From Bacillota bacterium (lineage in GTDB: Bacteria; Bacillota; Clostridia; Oscillospirales; Oscillospiraceae), in contig JAQXVF010000043.1 in the NCBI GenBank assembly GCA_029224785.1, forward strand, positions 1 to 64,000: a stretch of 64,000 nt of DNA. The letters are read 5' to 3'. The notes under the pieces were generated by a model. It saw only the letters and a list, made by a program, of their open reading frames with translations. It did no database searches and had not been told where the DNA came from. This document shows positions 15,269 through 23,267 of this stretch, one piece after another (position 1 is the stretch's first letter; every line of letters starts with the position of its first letter). Both the position numbers and the translations under genes were made by a program.

Positions 15269-16496
15269 TATTCTGACGCTGTTTCCCGATACCCTGGGGG
15301 ATGTGCTGTCTGAAAGCATTCTGGGACGGGCCCAGGAGCGGGGATTCATCCGTATCGAGGCCCACCAGATCCGGGATTATACCACGAACAAGCAGTGTCA
15401 GGTGGACGATTATCCCTACGGAGGCGGCCGGGGCGCCATTCTGCAGGCGGACCCGCTGTACCGCTGCTGGGATGCGGTGAGGCAGATGGCCGGCGGCCCC
15501 GTGCATACCGTCTATCTCTCCCCCTGTGGGCACACCTTCCGTCAGGAAGACGCTATCCGGCTGAGCAAGCTGGATAATCTGGTGCTGGTCTGCGGCCATT
15601 ATGAGGGAATTGACCAGCGGTTTATCGACGAATGTGTGGATGAGGAGATCTCTCTGGGGGATTTCGTGCTCACCGGCGGGGAGATCGCCGCCATGGCTGT
15701 GACGGATGCGGTGTGCCGGATGGTGCCGGGGGTGCTGGCGGATTCGGAGTGCTTCCGGGAGGAAAGCCATTACAGCGGCCTTCTGGAGTATCCTCAGTAC
15801 AGCCGGCCGGCAGTCTGGCACGGTCGGCAGGTGCCCCGGGTGCTGCTTTCCGGAAACCACAGCGATGTGGAGAAATGGCGCCGGAAGCAATCCCTGCTCA
15901 GAACGGCACAGCGCAGACCGGATATGTACGAAAAACTGGACCTTTCCTCCCGGCAGGATCAAAAGCTTCTTCGAGAGATGGAGCAGGATCGGTTTTTGGA
16001 GCGGGTGACGGTTCGCAGGGCCGTTCCGGGAGATGAGGAGATTCTGGCCCGGATCCAGACGGAATCCTGGAAGAGCGGTTTTGCCGGTATTCTCCCTCCG
16101 GATGTGCTGGAGCGCAGCACGAATGTGGAGAAAGCCCGGAAAATGTATGTTTCCGTGCTGGAAGGCGGCATAGGCGAGGGATGGATCCTGTCTTTGGACG
16201 GCCAGCCCAGGGCCATTGCCTTCTGGAGCCGTTCCAGGGAGGAGGATTTGCCGGAGTATGCGGAGCTGATCTGCATCCACAGTTTGCAGGATACCTGGCG
16301 AAAGGGCCTTGGCTCCGTGCTGATCCGGCAGGTGTTTGACCGGATGCGGGAAGAGGGCTACCGGAAGGTCATGCTGTGGGTGTTTGAGGAAAACCGCCGG
16401 GCAAGGAAATTCTACCAGCATTTCGGCATGAATCCCACAGACCGGAAAAAGGAATTTGCCGGTGTGTATGAAAGGATGTACACGGGTAAACTGTGA
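15258..16496 (+). CDS. trmD: TrmD tRNA (guanine37-N1)-methyltransferase fused to a GNAT domain
   Basis: 412 residues, whereas TrmD is normally about 230-260. Residues 1-245 are a complete TrmD: RIDILTLFP start, YGGGRGAILQADP, the knotted cofactor site GHYEGIDQR (113-121) and GDFVLTGGE (134-142), and LLSGNHSDVEKWRR. After a short linker, residues about 250-412 form a GNAT acetyltransferase: VTVRRAVPGDEEILARIQ, motif A HSLQDTWRKGLGSVLIRQV and NRRARKFYQHFGM. No stop or frameshift separates the parts. TrmD makes m1G37; the role of the added domain is unknown. The 3' end overlaps an alternative start of the cupin gene. Confidence 0.93.
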   Translation: MRIDILTLFPDTLGDVLSESILGRAQERGFIRIEAHQIRDYTTNKQCQVDDYPYGGGRGAILQADPLYRCWDAVRQMAGGPVHTVYLSPCGHTFRQEDAIRLSKLDNLVLVCGHYEGIDQRFIDECVDEEISLGDFVLTGGEIAAMAVTDAVCRMVPGVLADSECFREESHYSGLLEYPQYSRPAVWHGRQVPRVLLSGNHSDVEKWRRKQSLLRTAQRRPDMYEKLDLSSRQDQKLLREMEQDRFLERVTVRRAVPGDEEILARIQTESWKSGFAGILPPDVLERSTNVEKARKMYVSVLEGGIGEGWILSLDGQPRAIAFWSRSREEDLPEYAELICIHSLQDTWRKGLGSVLIRQVFDRMREEGYRKVMLWVFEENRRARKFYQHFGMNPTDRKKEFAGVYERMYTGKL

Positions 16497-16531
16497 GAAA
16501 GAACAGAAAACCCGGAAAAGGAGATTTACAG

Positions 16532-16864
16532 ATGATTATTTCGTTTGATCAGGTCCCCGGGAAGGAGCTTCCCAACTTCAAGGGCGGCGAGAAGTCTTTT
16601 GACGTGAAGATGATGGATGCGGAGGATGGCAACCGGTTTATGCTGGGACTTCTCAAGCCCGGTGCCACCATCGGGATGCACACCCACACGGGCAATTGCG
16701 AGGTGGTGTACATCCTGGAAGGCTGCGGCAGCATTGTGGAAAAGGACGGCATCCATCCCGTTCAGGCGGGTATGTGCCTGTACTGCCCCAGCGGAGAATC
16801 CCACAGCCTGCAGAACACCTCTCAGGAGGACCTGCGGTTCTTTGCAACAGTCGTAAAGCAATAA
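16532..16864 (+). CDS. Small single-domain cupin
   Basis: 110 residues from ATG 16532, which has AAAAGGAGA eight bases upstream; a GTG at 16493 overlapping the trmD stop lacks such a site. The two cupin motifs are present: GMHTHTGNCEVVYILEGCG (metal-binding His/Glu) and PVQAGMCLYCPSGESHSLQN. It may be a metal-dependent isomerase, a dioxygenase or a ligand-binding protein; the substrate is unknown. It probably ends the ffh-trmD operon. Confidence 0.85.
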   Translation: MIISFDQVPGKELPNFKGGEKSFDVKMMDAEDGNRFMLGLLKPGATIGMHTHTGNCEVVYILEGCGSIVEKDGIHPVQAGMCLYCPSGESHSLQNTSQEDLRFFATVVKQ

Positions 16865-16868
16865 TGCA

Positions 16869-16900
16869 AACAAAAGGGCACAGGATCTTTCCTGTGCCCT
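16869..16900. terminator. Bidirectional terminator between cupin and ThrE-like genes
   Basis: Perfect 11-bp stem (16875-16885 with 16890-16900, loop TCTT). On the minus strand it is followed by TTTTGTTTG; the plus-strand tail is weaker. Confidence 0.82.
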
Positions 16901-16904
16901 GAAT

Positions 16905-18140
16905 TCATTTGCGGTGGGAATGCTCGATTTTCCAGATGGTCCACATCCGGACGGCGGTGGACACCAGCAGGATGCCCATGGCCAGGGAGCCGGCAATGGC
17001 GGCGGTCTCCGCACCCTTGGAGGCGAAGGCGGCCATGTCCCCATTGACGGCGTACAGCATGGTGTAGTAGATGCCGGCGCCGGGCAGCAGGGGAAAGACG
17101 GAGACAACCAGATAGGAGATGGCGGGATACTTGCGGATCCGGGCCATGCATTCGGAAAACAGGGAGGCGGCGAAGGAGGCCCAGAAGTTGGAAAGGACGA
17201 CGCCGCAGCCCAGATATCCCGCCAGACGGTAGACGGCCCAGGTCATCATTCCGCCCAGCACACAGAAGCTGATGCCGAAGCCGTGAACGTTAAACAGGAT
17301 GGAAAAACCGATGCAGCCGATGAGACTTGCAATAAGCTCTATGGCCAGCCCCGGAAAAGGGGTGCCGAGTCCGGAAGGCGGCGATAGCAGATAGGCAGCG
17401 GTGCTCCATGCGGCAGCGGTGCCCATGGCAATGGCGACTGCGATCAGCAGCACCTGCACGATCCGGTTGATGCCGGAGTTGGTATCGCCGAAGATTACGT
17501 CCCGCATGGCGTTGGTGATCAGCAGTCCCGGCACCAGGATCATCAGAGCACCGATGATCACTGTGTTGGGTGCTTCGCATATCCCCATATCGTTGAGAAG
17601 ATAAGCCACCAGGGACATGAGGTAGGAGGCAGCAACCGTGCTGAAGAACGGATTGGCATGGAGCCGGGAGGTAAAGCGGTTGACCAGTCCGATCAGGATG
17701 CCCAGCAGACCCGACAGCAGGGTGTCGGGCAGGGAACCGCCGAAAAACAGGCAGAAGCCGGAGGCGCCCAGGAAGTTTCCCAGCAGGGAGGCACAGATTC
17801 CGTATTTTTTCACTCTGCCGGCGGTGTCAGATACCCATTGCAGGGCCACCTTCGGTTCCGGGGTTTCCGCGCAGATCCGGCGGCTCAGATTGCTGTACTG
17901 TTCCACACCATCCATGTCGTTTCCGTGGTAACCGATCCTGCGGATCCGGGTCATAGGCTCACCGCCGGGAATATTCAAAGTAATGATCAGCAGATTGGGA
18001 ATGGAAAAGCATTCTGCATTCTGCCCATAGGCATGGAGTGTCCGGAGCACGGCTTCCTCCACCCGAAAGGTCTCTGCGCCGCACATGGCCAGGTGATATC
18101 CCAGGCTGCTTGCCATATCCAGGAGCGTGATATATTCCAT
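16905..18140 (-). CDS. Threonine/serine exporter family (ThrE, fused halves)
   Basis: 411 residues from ATG 18140 (GGGAGGAGACCG upstream). Residues 1-235 match the ThrE/DUF1212 half (GYHLAMCGAETFRVEEAVLRT amphipathic start, HANPFFSTVAASYLMSLVAYLL, IIGALMILVPGLLITNAMRDVIFGDTNSGINRI) and about 260-411 the smaller DUF3815 half (LFNVHGFGISFCVLGGMMTW, FPLLPGAGIYYTMLYAV). About ten membrane segments. The family exports small amino acids and perhaps other metabolites; the true substrate is not evident. It is a single-gene unit divergent from nadE. Confidence 0.88.
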   Translation of the reverse strand: MEYITLLDMASSLGYHLAMCGAETFRVEEAVLRTLHAYGQNAECFSIPNLLIITLNIPGGEPMTRIRRIGYHGNDMDGVEQYSNLSRRICAETPEPKVALQWVSDTAGRVKKYGICASLLGNFLGASGFCLFFGGSLPDTLLSGLLGILIGLVNRFTSRLHANPFFSTVAASYLMSLVAYLLNDMGICEAPNTVIIGALMILVPGLLITNAMRDVIFGDTNSGINRIVQVLLIAVAIAMGTAAAWSTAAYLLSPPSGLGTPFPGLAIELIASLIGCIGFSILFNVHGFGISFCVLGGMMTWAVYRLAGYLGCGVVLSNFWASFAASLFSECMARIRKYPAISYLVVSVFPLLPGAGIYYTMLYAVNGDMAAFASKGAETAAIAGSLAMGILLVSTAVRMWTIWKIEHSHRK

Positions 18141-18172
18141 CGGTCTCCTCCCGCAATACTGATTTCTGGGAT

Positions 18173-18200
18173 AGTATAGCACAATCCGGCAAAAATACAA
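18173..18200 (-). promoter_or_regulatory. Sigma-A promoter of the ThrE-like gene
   Basis: Minus strand TTGTAT (18200-18195), 16-bp spacer, TATACT (18178-18173). Confidence 0.7.
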
Positions 18201-18230
18201 GAGGGAGGGAAGAATTCTGTCCGGATCGTG

Positions 18231-18258
18231 TTGCATTTGGGGGAAAATGTGCTATGAT
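18231..18258 (+). promoter_or_regulatory. Sigma-A promoter of nadE
   Basis: TTGCAT (18231-18236), 16-bp spacer, TATGAT (18253-18258), 26 bp before the ATG. Confidence 0.72.
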
Positions 18259-18284
18259 AACAAAAACGCAAATGGAGGGATCCT

Positions 18285-20228
18285 ATGCTGGAATATATCC
18301 GAATCGGCTGCGCGGTACCACCTGTCCGGATCGGCAGTACGGAAGAGAACGTGGCAGAGATCTGCCGTAAGATCCGGGAAGCGGAGGAAAGGAAGTGCGA
18401 TCTTCTGCTGTTTCCGGAGCTGAGCATCACGGGATATTCCTGTGCAGATTTGTTTTTTCAGGATATTCTATTGAAAAAGGCCGCCGAGGGTCTGGACACG
18501 ATTCTGCGCTGTTCGGTTGATTATCCGAAAATCACGGTGGTGGTGGGGCTGCCTGCCGCGATCGGCGGGCAGATTTATAACTGTGCTGCGGTCCTTTCCG
18601 GAGGAATCCTCCATGGTCTGGTGCCCAAGACCTTCCTGCCCAACAGCGGTGAGTTCTATGAGCAGCGATGGTTCTCCTCGGCAAAGGATCTGCAGGCGGA
18701 GTCCGTCGCGGCAAGGGAGCTTGGCCTGTCCGGAGACAGGCAGATCCCTGTAGGAAGTGATCTGCTGTTCCGACTGGCGGACGGTGCGATGCTGGGTGTA
18801 GAGATCTGCGAGGATCTGTGGACACCGCTGCCGCCGTCCACGCTTTTGGCATTGGGGGGTGCGGAGGTGGTGGTGAACCTGTCCGCCTCCAACGAGACCG
18901 TGGGAAAGCGGGAGTACCGCCGGAGCCTGGTGAAGCATCAGTCCTCCGCCTGCTACTGTGTCTATGCCTTCTGCTCTGCGGGATGGGAGGAGTCTACTCA
19001 GGATCTGGTGTTCTCCGGCCACAGCCTTGTATGTGAAAACGGGGTGCTGCTCCAGGAAAACCGGGAGCGGATTGCATCGGATTATCTGCTGGTGCAGGAT
19101 GCGGATCTGGGGAAGGTCCGCGCAGAACGGAAAAAGAACAAGAGCTTTGCAGATGCGGCTGCGCTTTGCGGCAGCCCGGTCCGGACGATCCCCTGCGGAG
19201 GGGGCACCCTGCGCAGCAGGGGAGAGAACTACCCGGTTTCCAAGCTTCCATTCATCCCGGATGCCCGTCAGGATCGGCAGGAACGGTGTTTGGGCATCTT
19301 CCGAATGCAGGCCATGGGTCTTGCCAGACGTCTGAAGGCCATCGGTGCCAACGCGGTGATTGGGGTTTCCGGGGGGTTGGATTCGACCCTGGCTTTGCTG
19401 GTAGCGGCGGAAGCCATGCGTCTGCTGGGACGGCCGGTATCGGATGTGTACGGCATCACTATGCCCTGCTTCGGAACCTCCGACCGGACTTACTCCAATG
19501 CACTGGAGCTGATGAGAACGCTGGGGGTCCGGCAAAGGGAAATCTCCATCCGGGATGCGGTCAGCACCCACTTCCGGGACATCGGCCACGATCCCTCCGT
19601 GCTGGATACTACCTATGAAAACGCCCAGGCGAGAGAACGGACGCAGATCCTTATGGATGTTGCCGGCATGGTCGGCGGTATTGTGGTAGGCACCGGCGAT
19701 CTGTCCGAGCTGGCTTTGGGGTGGTGCACCTACAACGGCGACCATATGAGTATGTACGGCGTGAATGCCTCCATCCCCAAGACTCTGGTTCGCTGGATCA
19801 TCGATGCCATTGCGGAGATGCCGGAGTATGCTGCCTCCAGGGCGGTGCTTTTGGACATTCTGGATACCCCCATCAGTCCGGAGCTGCTGCCCCCGGATGC
19901 GGAGGGAAAGATCTCTCAGCACACGGAGGATCTGGTGGGACCCTATGCCCTCCACGATTTTTTCCTGTACTATGTGCTGCGCTTCGGATTTACCCCCGGG
20001 AAGGTGTATCACCTTGCCTGCAGAGCGTTTGCAGAGGATTTTTCCCGGGAAATCATCCTCAAGTGGCTGAAGGTGTTCTACCGCCGGTTCTTTGCGCAGC
20101 AGTTCAAGCGGAGCTGTATGCCCGACGGAGTAAAGGTGGGTTCCGTCAGCCTCAGTCCCCGGGGAGACTGGAGAATGCCCAGCGATGCCAGCGCACGGCT
20201 GTGGCTGCAGGAACTGGAATCCCTGTAA
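18285..20228 (+). CDS. nadE: Glutamine-dependent NAD+ synthetase
   Basis: 647 residues, the two-domain form. Residues 1-300 are a nitrilase-type glutaminase with the Glu-Lys-Cys triad visible as FPELSITGYSCADLF, KTFLPNSGEFYEQRWF and GVEICEDLWTP. Residues about 320-640 are the synthetase, with P-loop GVSGGLDSTLAL and GTGDLSELALGWCTYNGDHMSMYGVN. It amidates nicotinate adenine dinucleotide to NAD+ in the cytosol using glutamine. AATGGAGG precedes the ATG. It has its own promoter and terminator. Confidence 0.97.
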   Translation: MLEYIRIGCAVPPVRIGSTEENVAEICRKIREAEERKCDLLLFPELSITGYSCADLFFQDILLKKAAEGLDTILRCSVDYPKITVVVGLPAAIGGQIYNCAAVLSGGILHGLVPKTFLPNSGEFYEQRWFSSAKDLQAESVAARELGLSGDRQIPVGSDLLFRLADGAMLGVEICEDLWTPLPPSTLLALGGAEVVVNLSASNETVGKREYRRSLVKHQSSACYCVYAFCSAGWEESTQDLVFSGHSLVCENGVLLQENRERIASDYLLVQDADLGKVRAERKKNKSFADAAALCGSPVRTIPCGGGTLRSRGENYPVSKLPFIPDARQDRQERCLGIFRMQAMGLARRLKAIGANAVIGVSGGLDSTLALLVAAEAMRLLGRPVSDVYGITMPCFGTSDRTYSNALELMRTLGVRQREISIRDAVSTHFRDIGHDPSVLDTTYENAQARERTQILMDVAGMVGGIVVGTGDLSELALGWCTYNGDHMSMYGVNASIPKTLVRWIIDAIAEMPEYAASRAVLLDILDTPISPELLPPDAEGKISQHTEDLVGPYALHDFFLYYVLRFGFTPGKVYHLACRAFAEDFSREIILKWLKVFYRRFFAQQFKRSCMPDGVKVGSVSLSPRGDWRMPSDASARLWLQELESL

Positions 20229-20267
20229 CGGGGAGTCCGCGGGGATATCCGAAAAAGAAAAGCTATG

Positions 20268-20300
20268 CATACCGCTTCCATTGGGAGCGGTATGTTTTTT
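20268..20300. terminator. nadE / dpaB terminator
   Basis: Nine-bp stem (20268-20276 with 20286-20294) followed by TTTTTT (20295-20300). It sits five bases from the dpaB stop and the minus strand continues AGCTTTTCTTTTT, so it may serve both genes. Confidence 0.85.
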
Positions 20301-20859
20301 ACAGAAGAACGGGCTGGATCTGTACACCCAGCAGTGCCTGCTCCAGGGTGTAGGGGAGCTTTTGAAACTCCGCTACCAGACTGGTGGGCTTCTTTTCCGG
20401 GTCGTCCTGGCGGAAGGGGACGAAGAAGAAATGCTTTCGCGCAAGGAGCCTGCCAATGTTCTCCGCCGCTGCTGCGAGGCCGTCGTTGGTGGATACGGCA
20501 AGAATCACCGGACCTCCGTTGCGCAGATGACTTTTGGCCGCCATGGTCACGGCGGTGTCCGCAATACCGCAGGACAGCTTTGCCAGGGTGTTACCGGTGC
20601 AGGGGGCGATGATCAGGGCATCCAGCAGGTGCTTCGGTCCGATGGGCTCTACCTGCTCCAGAGTCGTCAGTGGTTCGCTGCCGCAGATCTCAACGGTTCG
20701 TTCCCGGTATTCTTCCGGAGTGCCGAACCGGCTGGAAACGGTGCAGACGCTGTCGGAAAAAATGGGAATGACTTTGTGAATGCTGGCCACAGCCTCCATG
20801 GCAGGGAATACCTTCTGGAAGGTACAAAAAGAACCGCAAAGGGCAAATCCCACGTTCAT
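20299..20859 (-). CDS. dpaB: Dipicolinate synthase subunit B
   Basis: 186 residues, a flavoprotein-like (UbiX/PPCDC-type) subunit beginning NVGFALCGSFCTF. The flavin-type LIIAPCTGNTLAKLSCGIADTAVTMAAKSHLR and PVILAVSTNDGL are typical for SpoVFB. With DpaA it makes dipicolinic acid from dihydrodipicolinate in the sporulating mother cell; this is strong evidence for a sporulation pathway. The ATG overlaps the dpaA stop by four bases (ATGA), so the two are coupled. Confidence 0.93.
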   Translation of the reverse strand: MNVGFALCGSFCTFQKVFPAMEAVASIHKVIPIFSDSVCTVSSRFGTPEEYRERTVEICGSEPLTTLEQVEPIGPKHLLDALIIAPCTGNTLAKLSCGIADTAVTMAAKSHLRNGGPVILAVSTNDGLAAAAENIGRLLARKHFFFVPFRQDDPEKKPTSLVAEFQKLPYTLEQALLGVQIQPVLL

Positions 20860-21605
20860 ACAGAGCGCTCCTTTTCAGATAAGATGTTCAGGACGGATTG
20901 GGCAATGAGACTGCCGCTGCTTTCCGGCGCCATTTTTCCGGGAAGGCCGCCTGCCGGGATCACCCGGGGGTCCAGGATCCCGGGGACGGAGGCCAGCTCA
21001 TACATCAGACAGTCCGTAGGGACACGGCTGCAGTCCGTCAGAACCGGCGCCGGTGCGGTGTTGAGGATTACCCGGAACTGGGAAAGCACCGACGGCAGCT
21101 CTTCCCGGCAGACAGCGCGGAGATGCAGACTGCTGCAGGTTGCCCGGGAGGGCAGGGAGCCGGAGCAGACGGTGACGGCGGCACCGTTGTCCTGCAGATA
21201 CCTTGCAAGAAAGGATCCGATGCGTCCGTAACCGATGATCAGCATAGGACAGCCGTCCGGGATGACGGGCAGGGACCGCAGAACCAGAGCCACGGCGCAT
21301 CGCGCGGTGATGGCGGCATTTCGGATCAGGTATTCGGGATCGCGGAGCAGATCCCGGATTTGGAAGGAGCTTTCCGGCAGACAGGGGAGGTTTCCCCCGA
21401 TGACCGTGGCATCTTTGGGCACGTTTCTCAGCATTTCCCGCAGCCGGTCCTCCGGGATCCGACAGGGAACGGGAAGCAGGACGGCGCGGACATCCGGAGA
21501 GGATTTATGGGTAACCGTTATGTACCGGTGAAGGATCTGCTCCGCAAAGCGCAGCGGAGGGGTCGTTTCCGGCAGATACAGGACTTCACAGCTCATTTTC
21601 ATCAC
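20856..21605 (-). CDS. dpaA: Dipicolinate synthase subunit A
   Basis: 249 residues, somewhat shorter than the roughly 290-300 of Bacillus SpoVFA. The dinucleotide-binding loop LIIGYGRIGSFLARYLQDNG follows an N-terminal domain, with NTAPAPVLTD and PGILDPRVIPAGGLPGKMAPESSG nearer the end. It is a dehydrogenase-like subunit of the enzyme making spore dipicolinate. The shortfall is in the N-terminal domain. It lies far from dapA/asd, which are beside it in Bacillus. Confidence 0.88.
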   Translation of the reverse strand: MMKMSCEVLYLPETTPPLRFAEQILHRYITVTHKSSPDVRAVLLPVPCRIPEDRLREMLRNVPKDATVIGGNLPCLPESSFQIRDLLRDPEYLIRNAAITARCAVALVLRSLPVIPDGCPMLIIGYGRIGSFLARYLQDNGAAVTVCSGSLPSRATCSSLHLRAVCREELPSVLSQFRVILNTAPAPVLTDCSRVPTDCLMYELASVPGILDPRVIPAGGLPGKMAPESSGSLIAQSVLNILSEKERSV

Positions 21606-21645
21606 CCTTTCACCTTAGAATATGCGCCGAAGAAGGGGGGAGTGC

Positions 21646-21673
21646 TTGATTTTTGCGGCGAAATCGGTATAAT
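21646..21673 (+). promoter_or_regulatory. Sigma-A promoter of the DUF4364 gene
   Basis: TTGATT (21646-21651), 16-bp spacer, TATAAT (21668-21673), 20 bp before the ATG. Confidence 0.78.
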
Positions 21674-21693
21674 GAAAGGAAAGAGGTGAGATT

Positions 21694-22236
21694 ATGCAGA
21701 GACTTGGCTTTATCCATGATATGATGGACGTTAAGGTCCTGATCCTGTTCGTGCTTTCCAAGGCAAACTACCCCATGACTGCCCAGGAGATCTATGAGGT
21801 TTGCTATCAGGACGATTGTCTCAGTTATTTTGATGTTTGCACAGCCCTTCCGGAGATGGTGGAAAGCGGCCACCTGACGGTCCGGGAGGAGGATAAATAT
21901 GAAATCACCGAAAAGGGCCGCAGCGACGGCGCTTTGACGGAGGATTCTATTGCGTTCACGGTGAAGCAGCGTGCCCTGAACGCCATCGAGCGGTTCAACC
22001 GGAAGGTCCGCCGGAGCAGCTATGTTAAGACCCGGGTGGTACCTCGGGAAAAGGGAGACTACTCCATCATTATGTCTCTGGACGACGATATGGGCAATCT
22101 GATGACCCTGGAACTGTTTGCGCCGGACCAGCGGCAGGGAGTCCGTCTGGCAAAGCTTTTCGAAAAAAAGGCCGAGATGGTCTACAATCTGGCCATGCAG
22201 GAGCTTCTGTCCGATGAGGAGGAATTGGAGGATTGA
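21694..22236 (+). CDS. DUF4364 winged-helix-like protein
   Basis: 180 residues. The N-terminal 70 residues (MDVKVLILFVLSKANYPMTAQEIYEVC...YFDVCTALPEMVESGHLTVREEDKYEITEKGR) read as a winged helix, and the C-terminal 80 as the conserved DUF4364 region of Clostridia. A DNA-binding or transcription role is likely but not established. AGAGGTGAG before the ATG. It is followed after 80 bp by hpf, which has its own promoter. Confidence 0.85.
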   Translation: MQRLGFIHDMMDVKVLILFVLSKANYPMTAQEIYEVCYQDDCLSYFDVCTALPEMVESGHLTVREEDKYEITEKGRSDGALTEDSIAFTVKQRALNAIERFNRKVRRSSYVKTRVVPREKGDYSIIMSLDDDMGNLMTLELFAPDQRQGVRLAKLFEKKAEMVYNLAMQELLSDEEELED

Positions 22237-22243
22237 GACCCCC

Positions 22244-22272
22244 TTGCCGAATTCACGAAACGGTGCTATAGT
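22244..22272 (+). promoter_or_regulatory. Sigma-A promoter of hpf
   Basis: TTGCCG (22244-22249), 17-bp spacer, TATAGT (22267-22272), 46 bp before the ATG. Confidence 0.7.
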
Positions 22273-22317
22273 TGTGGTACACCGGATCTACCGGTACTAC
22301 GAAAGGAGCTGCCGCAT

Positions 22318-22854
22318 ATGAAATTCCAGTATAGTGAAAAGAAAGTCAAGCTGCCGGAAAATGTTCATGCCTATGCAGAGAAGAAGGTCATGAAGCTGGC
22401 CCGTTACTTTGAGGATGATGCGGAAGCACTCATTGTCTTTTCTGTGGAAAAGAACCGCAACAACGTGGAGCTGACCGTCCACGGCGCCGGTACCTGGTTC
22501 CGGGCAAAGGAAAGCACCTCCGATATGTTCGCCTCCATTGATGCTTCCATCGGCACCATTGAGGGACAGATCCGAAAGAACAAGACCCGTCTTGCCCGCC
22601 GTCTGCGTCAGGATGCCTTTGTCCGCAGTGCAGAGGAGACCTCCTTTGCAGAGGAGCCGGAACAGGGCGACCTCACCATCACCCGGTTCAAGTCCTTCTA
22701 CATGAAGCCCATGCGCAGAGAAGAGGCTGTTCTGCAGATGAATCTGCTGAATCACTCCTTCTTCGCCTTCCGGGATGAGGACAACGGAGGATCCTTTGCG
22801 GTGGTGTACCGCAGGGATGACGGCGGATACGGCCTGATCGACGATATCGGCTGA
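22318..22854 (+). CDS. hpf: Long-form ribosome hibernation promoting factor
   Basis: 178 residues. Residues 1-100 are the S30AE domain (YAEKKVMKLARYFEDDAEALIVFSVEKNRNNVELTVHG), which occupies the tRNA/mRNA channel of the 30S subunit. Residues about 122-178 are the dimerisation tail (ITRFKSFYMKPMRREEAVLQMNLLNHSFFAFRDEDNG) that joins two 70S ribosomes to 100S. This long form is the rule in Firmicutes. AAAGGAG before the ATG; strong terminator behind it. Confidence 0.96.
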   Translation: MKFQYSEKKVKLPENVHAYAEKKVMKLARYFEDDAEALIVFSVEKNRNNVELTVHGAGTWFRAKESTSDMFASIDASIGTIEGQIRKNKTRLARRLRQDAFVRSAEETSFAEEPEQGDLTITRFKSFYMKPMRREEAVLQMNLLNHSFFAFRDEDNGGSFAVVYRRDDGGYGLIDDIG

Positions 22855-22887
22855 CGAAAGGCGGCCTTGCCCCAAAATGTGAGATTT

Positions 22888-22918
22888 CCCGGCGTTCCGT
22901 TCGGAACGCCGGGTTTTT
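22888..22918 (+). terminator. hpf terminator
   Basis: Twelve-bp perfect stem (22888-22899 with 22902-22913) capped by a UUCG-like turn, then TTTTT (22914-22918). Confidence 0.92.
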
Positions 22919-22940
22919 GCTGCCGAAGAGGAAAAAATGG

Positions 22941-22969
22941 TTGCTTTTTCCGGTTGGCCGGTATATACT
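22941..22969 (+). promoter_or_regulatory. Promoter of the lysine riboswitch-lysA transcript
   Basis: TTGCTT (22941-22946), 17-bp spacer, TATACT (22964-22969). Confidence 0.8.
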
Positions 22970-22979
22970 ATAAAAAATC

Positions 22980-23193
22980 CATGGCTGAGGTCGCAATGTG
23001 TATCAGTAGGTTTTGTGATTGGCAATTGCGCAATCCCGAAAGGACACGTTGCCGAAGGGATCATCTGCTGCCGGGCGGATCTTCTCTGGGGCTGCACAGA
23101 ATATGTGCAGAACTGTCATCGTATGATGGAGTGCTTCCATGGGGTGCAAGCATTGCGTATGTTACCCCATGTCTGTGACATGGGGTGTTTTTT
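22980..23193 (+). ncRNA. Lysine riboswitch (L-box) with terminator
   Basis: The leader before lysA contains the L-box core segments in order: GAGGTCGCAATG with AGTAGG (22987-23010), GAAAGGAC and GCCGAAGGGATC (about 23038-23063), GAACTGTCATCG and ATGGAGTGCTTCC (about 23110-23139). P1 can form between CGCAATG (22992-22998) and CATTGCG (23151-23157). CATGGGGT occurs twice (23138-23145 and 23179-23186) and both copies can pair with ACCCCATG (23164-23171), giving mutually exclusive antiterminator and terminator. High lysine should favour termination before lysA. Confidence 0.9.
23164..23193 (+). terminator. Riboswitch terminator
   Basis: Stem ACCCCATGTC (23164-23173) with GACATGGGGT (23177-23186), then TTTTTT at 23188-23193, upstream of the lysA start. 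Confidence 0.92.
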
Positions 23194-23267
23194 ACGGGAA
23201 ACCACGGCAGGACCGGTGACAAGATGGCCGGAAACCAGGCAAAAACAAATTCAGAATGGAGAAACCT

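Noticed and set aside
22980..23193. 6S RNA as an explanation for the leader before lysA
   Set aside because: The L-box core segments, the terminator swap and the lysA gene behind it fit a lysine riboswitch; 6S features were not seen.
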